This document shows, one piece after another, positions 16,931 to 26,293 of a stretch of DNA of 64,000 nt. The stretch's first letter is position 1. Every line of letters starts with the position of its first letter. The notes under the pieces are model-generated. The model worked only from the letters and a program-made list of their open reading frames with translations. It was not told where the DNA came from and searched no databases. Origin of the DNA: Natrinema halophilum (lineage in GTDB: Archaea; Halobacteriota; Halobacteria; Halobacteriales; Natrialbaceae); NCBI RefSeq assembly GCF_013402815.2, contig NZ_CP084880.1, positions 62,001 to 126,000 of the forward strand. The letters are read 5' to 3'. A program made the position numbers and the translations under genes.

Positions 16931-18128
16931 GTTTTTCTATTTCGGTGACTTATTGTTTTGCGCGCAGATGACGCCTCTGCGTGCCGGTCATCTGTTGATC
17001 GCACATGTAACAAGCATTCCCACGGGTTTATGCGGGTAAGCATAGCCGTGTTCTTCTAAAGGATAATATATAACAGTTTTGAATAATTGCTTAGAATACA
17101 TCATGGAAATTAACAGGAGAGCTTGATGATTAACGATATCATATTCATTGACGCCAATAGTAAAGAATGTAAGCAACATTTCCCGGTCAGTACATTGTTG
17201 CCACCGGAGGGTGGGTGGTTCACAGTTGGCGTTCCCATCGGCAGAAGTTCCCATGAGAAGGTGAGAATTTACCGTCGAAGAGTGTACCGATTGTAATTGA
17301 CACCCTCCGCGGGGTACAGGCCGTGGCACCCGAGTGGATGGAATCGAGGATTTCCGACCACCGTGTTCGACGGCGGACGTTTCGGGTTCGCAGACGGATG
17401 CTGCCCCTTAACGTGAGCACCGCCTCAAACCCATTCATCGTATCATTGGCCGGCGAGGGGTGGCTAACTGCTGTCTCCTCTTGCAGAGAGGCAACGTTGA
17501 ACGTAGATTTTCCCTCTGACAGGACATTACTCCGGTAACGAGCTGACAGCAGAGCAATCATCGTAAGCGACTGTGAAATGACGACAGTGAAGTCGAGCAA
17601 ATGCCGTATCCTTGACGGCTGCATATTCAGCGATCCGGCTGAGGGATATGAGATGATTTCCGGTGGCTGTAACGAATTCCGATCAGAAAATCCAGCGGAG
17701 TGATTGGTACCGACGAGTATGCGCTCGACTGTGCCATGCGAGATAGCGAGCAGTCAGAGAGAAGGGGTTCGTCACCGATTTCTAGGGAAATAGAGCATAA
17801 TCGACGGCGATGTTGCGCGCATCGACGCACCGAAAATTTATGAGATCACGTCGCCTGGAGCGCGACACAGGATGACCCCCTGCCCCGGGAGTCAGCACCG
17901 TTGACGTTCGTCCCGGGGTTTGCAGGGGTACAGGCAGCCACCACTGCTGTGGAACTCGCTGACAATCTCACGTTGGCGGTTTCGAGATATCCAATCCGAT
18001 GGTGAAATCCGAGCAGTAATACGCAATAGAATCGCTCACCAGCACCATGATCAGTCCGACGCGGAAAACGAGTCCTCACATCCGTATTTCGGCGACGAAC
18101 GGTGCTATGAGCTGAATGGTAACGAATA
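16931..18128. other. 1.2-kb gap between livH and its upstream substrate-binding gene
   Basis: No convincing gene was found. The left third (about 17000-17180) is AT-rich. A 56-codon forward frame at 17126-17296 has AGGAGAG shortly before its ATG but no recognisable product. The right part reads only as Arg/Ser-rich shadow frames. In other haloarchaea the binding-protein gene is often directly next to the permease genes, so this gap may be an insertion scar or may hold an unseen RNA. Confidence 0.4.
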
Positions 18129-19397
18129 TCAGTCCACTAAGGAACACTCTGAGGACGGCGGAACGGCGACAGATTCGCCCTCAACAGGCATCATCTCAGC
18201 AAGACCGTAGAAGTCGAACTCGTCGACCGGCCCCATTCGCCCCTGAATCGTGTACTCCTGGATGCCCTGGTGATCTTCCTCGCGCAGGCGGATCTTGCCC
18301 TCGGGGGCCTCGTACTCGAATCCCTCGAGAGCATCGACGATATCGTCGGTATTCTTGCTACCCGCTTTGTCGGCGCCTTCTTTGACGATGTCCACGAACT
18401 GGTACCCCTCGCTCGAAATCCCGACCGGCGTGCGGTCGTATTCCTCCTGAAAGCTCGACACGAAGTTGTTGTTCACTTCCGTGTCAGGGAATGTGGGGTA
18501 GTACGTCGCGGTCAACAGGCACTCCGGCATGTCTGCGCCCAGGGCTGCCGGGACGTCAGGGAATGACCCGGTTCCGACGGCACAGAAATTCGGTCCGTCG
18601 TCCGATTGGAGCGATTCCATCTCGAACAGATCGACGTTGTTGCCTTGCTGGAGGAACGTGACCAGGTCGCCCGAGAACAGGGCGGAGTAGAGGACGTCAG
18701 GTTCGGCATCCATGATTGCCTGAATCTCGTTCTGATAGTTCCCTTTACCTAGCTGGGTGAACGTCTCGTAAGCCACCTCGACGTCGTGATTTTCGTCCAT
18801 GTACGACGTGAACTCTTCCCACGATTCGTGTCCGAACGTGTAATCCGGGTTGATGCCAGCGATCGTGTCTATCTCATCCCCGTACTCGTTGATTAAAATG
18901 TCAGCCGTCGACCGGGCGTTATCGGTGAGGTTGGCTTGCGCGCGGAAGGTCGTCCGCTGGCAGTCGCCCATCTGGAGGTTCATCGACTGTGTGTTACAAA
19001 CCAGCAGGGTGTTCCTGGATGCACAGAATTCCGACACTGCGATTGCGCTGTTGCTCGTCTCCATTCCGGTGATCGCGTCGACGTTGTCCTCTTCGATTAG
19101 CTTGCGTGCCCGGGTGACGGCTGTGTCGGGATTCCCCTCGGAATCCTCGTGAATGACCTCGACGTTGTACCCCTCGTCTTCCTCGTTAATCTGTTTCGCT
19201 GCGAGATTAGCCCCCCGCTTCAGCGGTGGCCCCATCGACGAGAAGACGCCCGAATGGACGCCGATGACGCCGATTTTCAAGGTTTCATCGTCGCTGCCAC
19301 TATTCCCGAGACAGCCAGAGAGGCCCATTGCCGTGCCAGCACTGAGCACACCAGTGGATTTTAGTAAACTTCGCCGGTCGATATTGCCTGGTTCCAT
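18129..19397 (-). CDS. Liv-type ABC transporter substrate-binding lipoprotein
   Basis: A 422-residue periplasmic-type binding protein (Peripla_BP_6/LivJ family) anchored outside the cell membrane. The N-terminus has a Tat motif RRSLL at 8-12 and the lipobox LSGC with Cys29 as lipid anchor. Two lobes follow, with KIGVIGVHSG, NPDYTFGHESWEEF and LGKGNYQNEIQAI. The ATG at 19397 is chosen over a TTG at 19412. A TATA-like AATAAATAG lies about 26 nt upstream. It is a paralogue of the binding protein at 23177-24445. Together they suggest the single LivHMGF importer takes two ligands. Confidence 0.92.
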   Translation of the reverse strand: MEPGNIDRRSLLKSTGVLSAGTAMGLSGCLGNSGSDDETLKIGVIGVHSGVFSSMGPPLKRGANLAAKQINEEDEGYNVEVIHEDSEGNPDTAVTRARKLIEEDNVDAITGMETSNSAIAVSEFCASRNTLLVCNTQSMNLQMGDCQRTTFRAQANLTDNARSTADILINEYGDEIDTIAGINPDYTFGHESWEEFTSYMDENHDVEVAYETFTQLGKGNYQNEIQAIMDAEPDVLYSALFSGDLVTFLQQGNNVDLFEMESLQSDDGPNFCAVGTGSFPDVPAALGADMPECLLTATYYPTFPDTEVNNNFVSSFQEEYDRTPVGISSEGYQFVDIVKEGADKAGSKNTDDIVDALEGFEYEAPEGKIRLREEDHQGIQEYTIQGRMGPVDEFDFYGLAEMMPVEGESVAVPPSSECSLVD

Positions 19398-20087
19398 AGC
19401 AGTAGTCGACAATCAACTCAAACTATTTATTATTTTCGTTTATTGGTTCTGTTCGGACACGATACGCGCACAGATTCTAATCTGGACGGCACGTGACTGT
19501 GAACGTCCCTTCGAAAATATACGGAGCTCGCTTACCGATGTTTGTGATTAGAGTCCAGATCAGTACGATTCTATAGTTCTGCTCCTATAGTTCTGCTAGA
19601 CGACTACCGCGGGCGATACCACGGTGGTGTTCAGATAATGTACACAATCTTAACAGAACGCTGCCACTGGTATTTGTGAATGAGAGCCAACTCAATATGG
19701 GTAAACGGAAGGTCAGTTATCGATGCAAATGCCGAGTGAGACCTGTGTCACTCCCTCCACATTCGATCGAAATCGCTCGGAAGAATCGCTTTGAAATGGT
19801 CTGTAACTCACGTTTGTGTCCGAATACGATCCGGCTCATCGATGTAGAATCTATCCGAAACGGGATCAGCTACTGGACGACGCATTGCTCTCGAGTCGGT
19901 GATCAGCGCTAGCTGTCTTCGCCGAGCGCGTAGCGCAGGCAGACGACAACAGATCCAAGTATGCGGATTGTACAAAAAAACTGTTATGTGAGTAGCAAGC
20001 GAATGGCAGGTTATCGTATCAGTGCAATTAATACGAGCGGTAAATATAAGGAACATTGGAGACAACGTATATAATCTCCTTTAGATA
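19398..20087. other. Divergent promoter region between binding protein and MFS genes
   Basis: About 690 bp of AT-rich sequence without a convincing gene. It contains a 13-bp direct repeat CTATAGTTCTGCT at 19571-19583 and 19585-19597. TATA-like boxes lie near 19421-19430 for the leftward gene and near 20041-20075 for the rightward gene. Confidence 0.5.
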
Positions 20088-21344
20088 ATGGATATGGAAT
20101 TAACACCAATACTACATAAGGTTCGGTCTCTCCCGACAGATATTCGTGACGACAGACGCAGACAAACCCTGCTGGTGGTGGCGGCAGGGTGGTTCCTGTC
20201 CCTCGGTATCCGTCTCGTGTTTCCCGTGTTCATTCCACAGGTGGTGGCCGAGTTCGAGATCGGTTACGATACTGCCGGGGTACTACTCAGTTTACTCTGG
20301 GTTGGCTATGCGCTGTTGCAGTTCCCGGGAGGAATCGTCGCTGATCGGATCGGTGAGCGAAACGTGTTAGTTATCAGTAACTCCATTACGATCCTCGGCC
20401 TCAGTGGAATTGCCTTCGCCCCTTCGTTTCTCATGATGGCTCTGGCGACCTGTTTGGTCGGCATCGGCCTCGGCTTCTACGGCACCACTGGAATCACAGT
20501 CCTCTCAAACACGTTTCCTGAGCGCAGCGACGTCGCCATCAGCATTTCCCAAGCAACAGGGTCGGTGGGAACAGCAACGTTACCAGTGATTTCGGGATTT
20601 GTCGCGTTCTACCTCGGTTGGCGGGTCGGGTTCGCCTACTTGATACCGCTGTTCATAGTGACGGCTGTCGGACTCTGGATGGTCGTCCCGAAATCATCGT
20701 CATCAGTCGTGGAAAACGCCGATCATTCGGTCATCGATCAGATACTGGCCATCAAAAAAACACTCTTTAACTGGGATATTTTGCTGATCACGACTAGTTT
20801 CTTCTGCATGCTATTCGTCTACCAAGGAGCGACTGGCTTTCTCCCGACTTACCTCGTCGAGGTCAAAGGGATTCAACAGGACACGTCGACTCTCCTTTTT
20901 GGATTGTTTTTCACGACCGGCATGCTGGCCCAGGTATCGAGCGGCGTTTTATCGGAACGATTTGGTCGACTCGTTATGCTAATCAGTTTTGCAGCCGTCA
21001 GTGTGCCCGCCTACCTGCTTCTTCCGCTCATCGATGACACGATGGCTATCGTACCGATTATCATCCTCGCTAGTGCTATTTTGGGGTTCGGACCGCTCGC
21101 ACAGGCACACCTGGTTGATGGGTTACAAGACGAATTCCAGGGGAGCATCTTCGGGTTTGTCAGAACGCTCGCCTTCGGATGCAGTACGGTGAGTCCAGTG
21201 ATCATCGGCTGGCTGGCGCAGTCTGGTCGGTTCGCCCTGGCTTTCAGGCTTCTCGGGACAATCGCATGTCTTGCAAGCGCTTTGGTCGTCCTCTTGCTGA
21301 TTAAAACTCGAGCAGGAGCGACACGAGAATATATCCTTGACTGA
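20088..21344 (+). CDS. MFS transporter
   Basis: A 418-residue carrier with twelve predicted membrane segments and a central cytoplasmic loop near 200-220. The loop-2 motif GGIVADRIGERN (about 84-95) is the MFS signature (G-x3-D-R-x-G-x-R), and a matching GVLSERFGR follows in the second half. Family members move small organic anions or drugs by proton or sodium symport or antiport. The riboflavin kinase and flavin reductase genes downstream are on the same strand, so an organic acid or a riboflavin-related compound is possible, but the substrate cannot be assigned. ATG at 20094 is an alternative start. Confidence 0.88.
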   Translation: MDMELTPILHKVRSLPTDIRDDRRRQTLLVVAAGWFLSLGIRLVFPVFIPQVVAEFEIGYDTAGVLLSLLWVGYALLQFPGGIVADRIGERNVLVISNSITILGLSGIAFAPSFLMMALATCLVGIGLGFYGTTGITVLSNTFPERSDVAISISQATGSVGTATLPVISGFVAFYLGWRVGFAYLIPLFIVTAVGLWMVVPKSSSSVVENADHSVIDQILAIKKTLFNWDILLITTSFFCMLFVYQGATGFLPTYLVEVKGIQQDTSTLLFGLFFTTGMLAQVSSGVLSERFGRLVMLISFAAVSVPAYLLLPLIDDTMAIVPIIILASAILGFGPLAQAHLVDGLQDEFQGSIFGFVRTLAFGCSTVSPVIIGWLAQSGRFALAFRLLGTIACLASALVVLLLIKTRAGATREYILD

Positions 21345-21479
21345 GTTTCACTACGACCGATTTCGAGCGACCCTCTCCGGATTTCTGTTAGCGAATGTAT
21401 AGATTTTCGTTGGTAACATTTATTGTCCAGTCGCTGGTACGAACAACCTGAACCAGATTCCGGTTTAGATATCCGTCTC

Positions 21480-22211
21480 ATGACTCACGAGATTCAAAAC
21501 GATTCCGGCAAACAGACGATGCCGTACGCAGAGTTAGCCCAGCAGGACCTGGCGATGCTCAAACAATTAGCACTTGATGGGGCACTGGACGACGAAATTT
21601 TGCTTCAGACCGCTCAGGTGTCCGACGAACTCGACGTATCCACTCAGACTGTCTCGCGTCGGTTACAGAATTTGGAACGAGAGGGACTGATAACCCGCCA
21701 GATGGATAACGACGGCCAGCGGGTCTCCCTCGAACCGGAGGGAGAGCACGTCCTGAAACTCAATTACAATGCGTACCGCCGCATTTTCAATCCTTCCGAT
21801 AGCATCCAGCTGAAGGGGCACGTCACTACCGGAATGCAGGAAGGGCACCACTACATTTCCCTTCCCGGGTACGTTGAGCAGTTCCAAAACCGTCTCGGCT
21901 ACACACCGTTTCCTGGCACCCTCAACATCGAACTCGACTCCGAAAGCATTTTGATTAAACCAGGGCTGAATTACCTCCGTTCAATCCGGATCGATTGCTG
22001 GGAAGACGAAGACCGTACGTACGGGGCGGTAGAATGTTACGAGGCCGAGTTGGAATCAGCCGGTGGAAGAACGTACGATTCGGCTCACGTCATCGTCCCC
22101 GAACGGACGCTCCACGACGAGCAGCAACTGGAAGTTATCGCACCCATCAAACTCAGAGACGAGATGGATCTGGAAAACGGCGACGAACTCACGGTCTCCG
22201 TACAGGAATGA
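21480..22211 (+). CDS. rbkR: CTP-dependent riboflavin kinase with N-terminal HTH (RbkR type)
   Basis: A 243-residue protein. Residues 25-95 form a winged helix (VSDELDVSTQTVSRRLQNLEREG). Residues 100-243 form the archaeal DUF120/RibK domain, seen in LKGHVTTGMQEGHHYISLPGY and LGYTPFPGTLNIEL. The kinase makes FMN from riboflavin using CTP, and the HTH-fused form is known in other archaea as RbkR, which also regulates riboflavin genes. Here it lies between an MFS carrier and a flavin reductase, in a region rich in flavoproteins, so it may supply FMN or sense it for this island. ATG at 21480 is preferred to an upstream TTG. ATG at 21519 is also possible. Confidence 0.9.
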   Translation: MTHEIQNDSGKQTMPYAELAQQDLAMLKQLALDGALDDEILLQTAQVSDELDVSTQTVSRRLQNLEREGLITRQMDNDGQRVSLEPEGEHVLKLNYNAYRRIFNPSDSIQLKGHVTTGMQEGHHYISLPGYVEQFQNRLGYTPFPGTLNIELDSESILIKPGLNYLRSIRIDCWEDEDRTYGAVECYEAELESAGGRTYDSAHVIVPERTLHDEQQLEVIAPIKLRDEMDLENGDELTVSVQE

Positions 22212-22527
22212 GGCGAGTTGTACCGAATTTGGTTCTCGAAGCACCGTCTAGACGTACGAAAGCCAGACCGGTCAGCCCCCTCGATTTTCCCTGATTTCGT
22301 TTCATCACTCACCAAAGTGAGGCGGTCCCGATGTCGTCGATCCAATCCCGACCGACTGCACAGAGCATAACCGAGACGATTCCGACGCTTTCGATGAGAC
22401 TCGTATACGAAAACTGGACAAACACCGCCAGTCACCATCGATCGACCCGATCGGAACTGAACGCACTGGTGATCGAGACTCCTATTCAGACAGTAAAACA
22501 TAAATACCTAGGTACGGATTCGAATAT
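22212..22527. other. Intergenic region before flavin reductase
   Basis: A stretch of 316 bp with no recognisable gene. Its right end holds the TATA box of the flavin reductase gene (22499-22506). Confidence 0.5.
22499..22506 (+). promoter_or_regulatory. TATA box for flavin reductase
   Basis: CATAAATA is centred about 26 nt before the ATG at 22528, the spacing expected for an archaeal TATA box with a leaderless transcript. Confidence 0.6.
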
Positions 22528-23016
22528 ATGTCAGTAAATGGCGATCGACTCAGACGAGTTGTCGGGAATTTTTCAACAGGCGTTAACGTGGTCACACTTG
22601 CACGTGATCCACCACACGGTTTGACTGCGAACGCCTTCACCAGTGTCTCGCTCGATCCACCGCTCGTTCTCGTCAGCGTCGATCACGAGACGAAAACGTA
22701 CGAACTCCTCGAAAGCGGCGAAGTCGATGGGTTCTGCGTCAATATACTCAGTGCCGATCAGCAGTTCCTCGGCGAGTACTTCGCCGGGATGGCCGATGAC
22801 GAAGAATCACCATTCGAATCGGAGGCGACGACGACAGGCCCGACCGGTGCAGTCATATTCGAGGAAAGTCTCGCCTATATCGACTGCGAGGTGTACGACG
22901 CAGTCGAGCAAGGTGATCACACACTCTACATCGGCGAAGTTCAGGGTGCGGACGTGTTGTCGGAGGATGCAGAGGCGCTGACGTTTTTCCGGGGCGAGTG
23001 GGGATCGCTGGCGTAG
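22528..23016 (+). CDS. Flavin reductase-like, FMN-binding split-barrel protein
   Basis: A 162-residue single-domain protein of the flavin_Reduct family. It has GNFSTGVNVVTL (about 13-24), HGLTANAFTSVSLDPPLVLVS (core GLTANAFTSVSLDPP) and the C-terminal FFRGEWGSL. Members such as HpaC, HsaB and DszD reduce FMN with NAD(P)H for a partner monooxygenase. Five DszC/HsaA-like proteins lie in this window and could be those partners. The riboflavin kinase upstream would supply FMN. It has its own TATA box, so it can be transcribed separately from the kinase. Confidence 0.88.
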   Translation: MSVNGDRLRRVVGNFSTGVNVVTLARDPPHGLTANAFTSVSLDPPLVLVSVDHETKTYELLESGEVDGFCVNILSADQQFLGEYFAGMADDEESPFESEATTTGPTGAVIFEESLAYIDCEVYDAVEQGDHTLYIGEVQGADVLSEDAEALTFFRGEWGSLA

Positions 23017-23176
23017 GCACCGTCGCTCGAAGCGGTTTGACAGCGAATACGGATAATCGACGCTCTATTTTCGGCGGGTTCAAGACCGCACCCAATAACT
23101 CTCCACGTTCCCGTCCCCAATCAATCCGGGTGAAAACCAGTTACGTCCCCTAGTTCGGACAGCCGATCCGATGTCG

Positions 23177-24445
23177 TTACTCGGACGTCAGGTCACACGT
23201 GATCTCGGGTGCGACCTCCTCGCCGGGAACCGTCCAGATGTCCTTGTATCCGTAATGATCGAGTTCAGGAGTGCCCTCGGGCCAGGGTTCGCCCACGTCT
23301 CCGAACCGGCCGACGAGTATCTCGTCCTCGACCCCTTCGTGATCTTCGGGCCGGATGTTCATCTCACCGCCTGGCCACTCGTAGGAGAGCCCTTCGAGAC
23401 CGCTGATGATGTCGTCCGTGCTCTTGCCGCCTGCTTGCTCCACCGCCTTCTTCGCTGCGTATATCCAGCCGTATACGAGTGCAGCACCACCGACGGGGAT
23501 ATTATCGTACTTCTCGTAGTAGTTCCTGGCGAACTCCTTGTTCAGGTCGGTTTGCGGATATTCCTGGTAGTAGTATTCCACGCCGATGTACTTGGGGAGA
23601 CCGTCTCCGAGCGCCTGTGCGACGTCCATGTTCGCACCGGTAGGAGCGGTAAACAGCGGATCATCCCCTTCGACTTCGAGCGACTCGAAAAAGCCCACTT
23701 CCTTCCCCTGCCTCATGAACGTAATCAGGTCACCTGCCCACAGTCCGCTCACGACGAGATCGGGATCAGCGTTCATCGTCGATTGAATCTCGTTTTGGTA
23801 GTTCCCCTTGCCGAACTGCGGGAATGTTTCGGAGACGACCTCGGCACCGATTTCGTCTTGGTAGTACTGTTTCGACATCTCCCACACTTCGTGGCCGAAC
23901 GTATAATCCGGGTTCACGCCGGCGATGGTGTCGATGTCGTCGCCGTACCGTTCGATGACGGCCTTGGCACAGGCGTGTGCTTCGTCCTGAATGTTTAAAC
24001 TCGGCCGGAACACTTGCTTGCGACACTGATCGCGGATCGGACGCATCGTCGCCGAGACTCCAATCAGCGGTGTATCGACCGTTGCGGCGAATTCGGAGAG
24101 GGCCAGCAAGACGGAACTGCTCGCGCCCTGGAGCAGGAGATCCACGTTATCCTGCTCGACGAATTCGCGTGCGCGCTTAACGGACGTGTCGGGGGTACCC
24201 TCGTCGTCACTGGCTTTGAAGTCGATATTCAGACTGTCGTCGTCTGAATTTATCTCTTCGACTGCCATTTCGATTGCCCGCACTTCCCGTTTCCCGAGAG
24301 AGGCAAAGGGGCCCGAAAGTGGCGTACAAAGCCCTATTTTGAAGTCCTCACTATTACTGCCGCCTCCACCCAAGCAGCCAGCAAGGCCGATAGTCCCAGC
24401 GGTTGCGCCTGCTTTGACGAATGAACGCCTGTCAACATAATCCAT
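23177..24445 (-). CDS. Second Liv-type ABC transporter substrate-binding lipoprotein
   Basis: A 422-residue Tat lipoprotein with RRSFVK at 6-11 and lipobox LAGC at Cys24, followed by a Gly/Ser linker and the two-lobe Peripla_BP_6 fold (KIGLCTPLSG, NPDYTFGHEVWEM, FGKGNYQNEIQSTM). It clearly shares ancestry with the protein at 18129-19397. There are no permease or ATPase genes next to it, so it probably delivers a second ligand to LivHMGF. A TATA-like GATATAAG lies about 26 nt upstream of the ATG at 24445. Confidence 0.92.
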   Translation of the reverse strand: MDYVDRRSFVKAGATAGTIGLAGCLGGGGSNSEDFKIGLCTPLSGPFASLGKREVRAIEMAVEEINSDDDSLNIDFKASDDEGTPDTSVKRAREFVEQDNVDLLLQGASSSVLLALSEFAATVDTPLIGVSATMRPIRDQCRKQVFRPSLNIQDEAHACAKAVIERYGDDIDTIAGVNPDYTFGHEVWEMSKQYYQDEIGAEVVSETFPQFGKGNYQNEIQSTMNADPDLVVSGLWAGDLITFMRQGKEVGFFESLEVEGDDPLFTAPTGANMDVAQALGDGLPKYIGVEYYYQEYPQTDLNKEFARNYYEKYDNIPVGGAALVYGWIYAAKKAVEQAGGKSTDDIISGLEGLSYEWPGGEMNIRPEDHEGVEDEILVGRFGDVGEPWPEGTPELDHYGYKDIWTVPGEEVAPEITCDLTSE

Positions 24446-24865
24446 ATAATAGTTTGCATGGCAGTGGCTTTACTTATATCTATGGGCTGAAAAACGGGCC
24501 TCCAGTACTGCGAAAATGTATAAGTGATAATGAATTATAGCAATTCATTTGACTGTTTTCAGACACTGTCATCACCGGCATTCGAAACCAACGGAGCGAA
24601 ACGAGTATCCAGTTCGTACGAAACCCTGCCATCCCAGCGATTGATTCGGGTCGAGATACCAGTGTACGAGAGCGGATTCATCCGGGAAACGTCGGCGATA
24701 AACAGTTAGTACAGTCCACTGTCGATTCGAATACCATTCCTTCGAGTGTAGCATGACGACATGCTGTTGACCGATCACGATGCGGTAGGCGCTGCCTCGA
24801 GAATTCTACCCTCGTGCTCGAGTGGTAGGATGTCGACTATTCAGTATGATGTCCTCTTCCGTCCT
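24446..24865. other. Intergenic region with promoter of the binding-protein gene
   Basis: These 420 bp hold the leftward TATA box (about 24469-24480). Near 24797-24830 there are paired CTCGAG and CTACC/GGTAG inverted repeats that may form the terminator of the acyl-CoA dehydrogenase gene ending at 24866. No gene is seen. Confidence 0.45.
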
Positions 24866-26002
24866 TCACCAGTGAGACGGCAGGCCGTTACTCTTGATGA
24901 CCGAGGCGATGGTGTTGCGCTGGATCTCGTCACTGCCGGCGCCCAACCGGCGGCCGCGGGCGAGGCGATAGAGGTATTCCAGCGGGTGATCTTGCATGTA
25001 TCCGTTCGCCCCGTGGAGCTGGAGCGCTTCGTCGGTAACATGCATGATCATTTCCGTGGAGAACAGTTTGGCAATGGACGTCTCCAGTCTGTCGGGAATC
25101 CGTCCCTCTTCCACGGCGTTTTGTGCTGCAGAGTACGTGAGCATTCGAGATGCTTCGATATTTTTCGCCATGTCAGCAAGCTTCCATTCGTTCCCCTGGA
25201 AGTCCGCGATCGGTTTGTCGAACTGTTCGCGATTTTTCGAGTATTCAAGCGCTTTCTCGAACGCGTTGACTGCCCAGGCGTTCGCCTTTGCGGTGGCACC
25301 CAGTCGTTCCCAATTCAGCGCCTGTAGTTGGCGTTTGAACGCGTCGCGTTCCCGGGTGAGCACGTTTTCCTCAGGAACGACGACGTCGTTCATGAAGAAC
25401 TGCGTCTGGGTGGCACCTGCCATGTTGGTGAAGTGCTCACCGATCTCAACACCTGGCTGGTCAAGTTCGATGACAACGGAGCCAAGCCCTTCAGGGAATT
25501 TTACCCAGACGACGGCGGCGCTGGAGTTGTACACGTTACTTACCCAGGTCTTCTCACCGTTAAGAATTAATTCGCCGTCTTTCTCTTCAACGGTGGTCTT
25601 CATTGATTTTACGTCAGAGCCGGCTTCTGGTTCGGAGATGGCCACAGCAATGGAGTCTTCGCCGTTGATAACCGGCGGGAGATACTTTTCTTTCGCTTCC
25701 TGCGTCCCGAACATTTCGATGCCCCGGGGCCCGACGAGATGCTGGCTGTGAAAGAAATTCGCCGTGTCTGGACAGACGCGACCGATCGCCTCCACGACGA
25801 GAATTGCCTCGAACTCCGTTAGCCCACCGCCGCCGAGTTCCTCGTCGTAATTGATCCCGAAGTAGCCTCGATCGGCGAGTAGTTTGACGTTTTTCCACGG
25901 CGTTTCTCCTTCCCAATTGAAAGCGTCCTTCTCGAATTTGTCTTCAGCGAGCTGTTCAACGGATGTGAGGAGCATTTGTTGCTCATCTGATAGATCGAGC
26001 AT
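24866..26002 (-). CDS. Acyl-CoA dehydrogenase
   Basis: A 378-residue FAD enzyme with the full three-domain plan: the N-terminus with LSDEQQMLL, then AVAISEPEAGSDVKSM at the flavin site, LNGEKTWVSN, NREQFDKPIADFQ and LHGANGYMQDHPLE. The usual base position reads LGAGSDEIQRN instead of YEGT, so the Glu is absent there. The start MLDLSDEQQ at 26002 follows a TATA-like ACTATTATG about 30 nt upstream. The repeat array begins roughly 290 bp upstream. Confidence 0.92.
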   Translation of the reverse strand: MLDLSDEQQMLLTSVEQLAEDKFEKDAFNWEGETPWKNVKLLADRGYFGINYDEELGGGGLTEFEAILVVEAIGRVCPDTANFFHSQHLVGPRGIEMFGTQEAKEKYLPPVINGEDSIAVAISEPEAGSDVKSMKTTVEEKDGELILNGEKTWVSNVYNSSAAVVWVKFPEGLGSVVIELDQPGVEIGEHFTNMAGATQTQFFMNDVVVPEENVLTRERDAFKRQLQALNWERLGATAKANAWAVNAFEKALEYSKNREQFDKPIADFQGNEWKLADMAKNIEASRMLTYSAAQNAVEEGRIPDRLETSIAKLFSTEMIMHVTDEALQLHGANGYMQDHPLEYLYRLARGRRLGAGSDEIQRNTIASVIKSNGLPSHW

Positions 26003-26293
26003 CTCTGGTTAGAACTATAATGCGACGCACACATAATAGTTTCTTTGGCGGGTATACTCCGATGGCTGGTCACAATGCATTTCGTCCGGCTGTAACGGAC
26101 CAGCTGAATGCACTCGCACTCTCTTGGGACGCCAGTACGAACGGTCTCTGCTTTTTTTCCTGTCAAATTATCTAATCTATGGCCATCTTCCTGCGCCTCG
26201 TACCTGCTGCCATAATCTATTGCGTTCGGTACAGGAGCTGTGTTCTTCAACGGGTATCGAATAGCGATTAATGTTTGCAGTTATCAAATCCTT

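Noticed and set aside
17126-17296. Possible 56-codon forward gene with AGGAGAG before the ATG
   Set aside because: No homology, promoter or conservation evidence. Leaderless starts are more usual in this organism, so the ribosome site may be chance.
24797-24835. tRNA-like sequence (GCTCGAGTGGTAGG)
   Set aside because: The cloverleaf pairing and a TTCGA T-arm are missing. It is better explained as an inverted repeat, perhaps a terminator.
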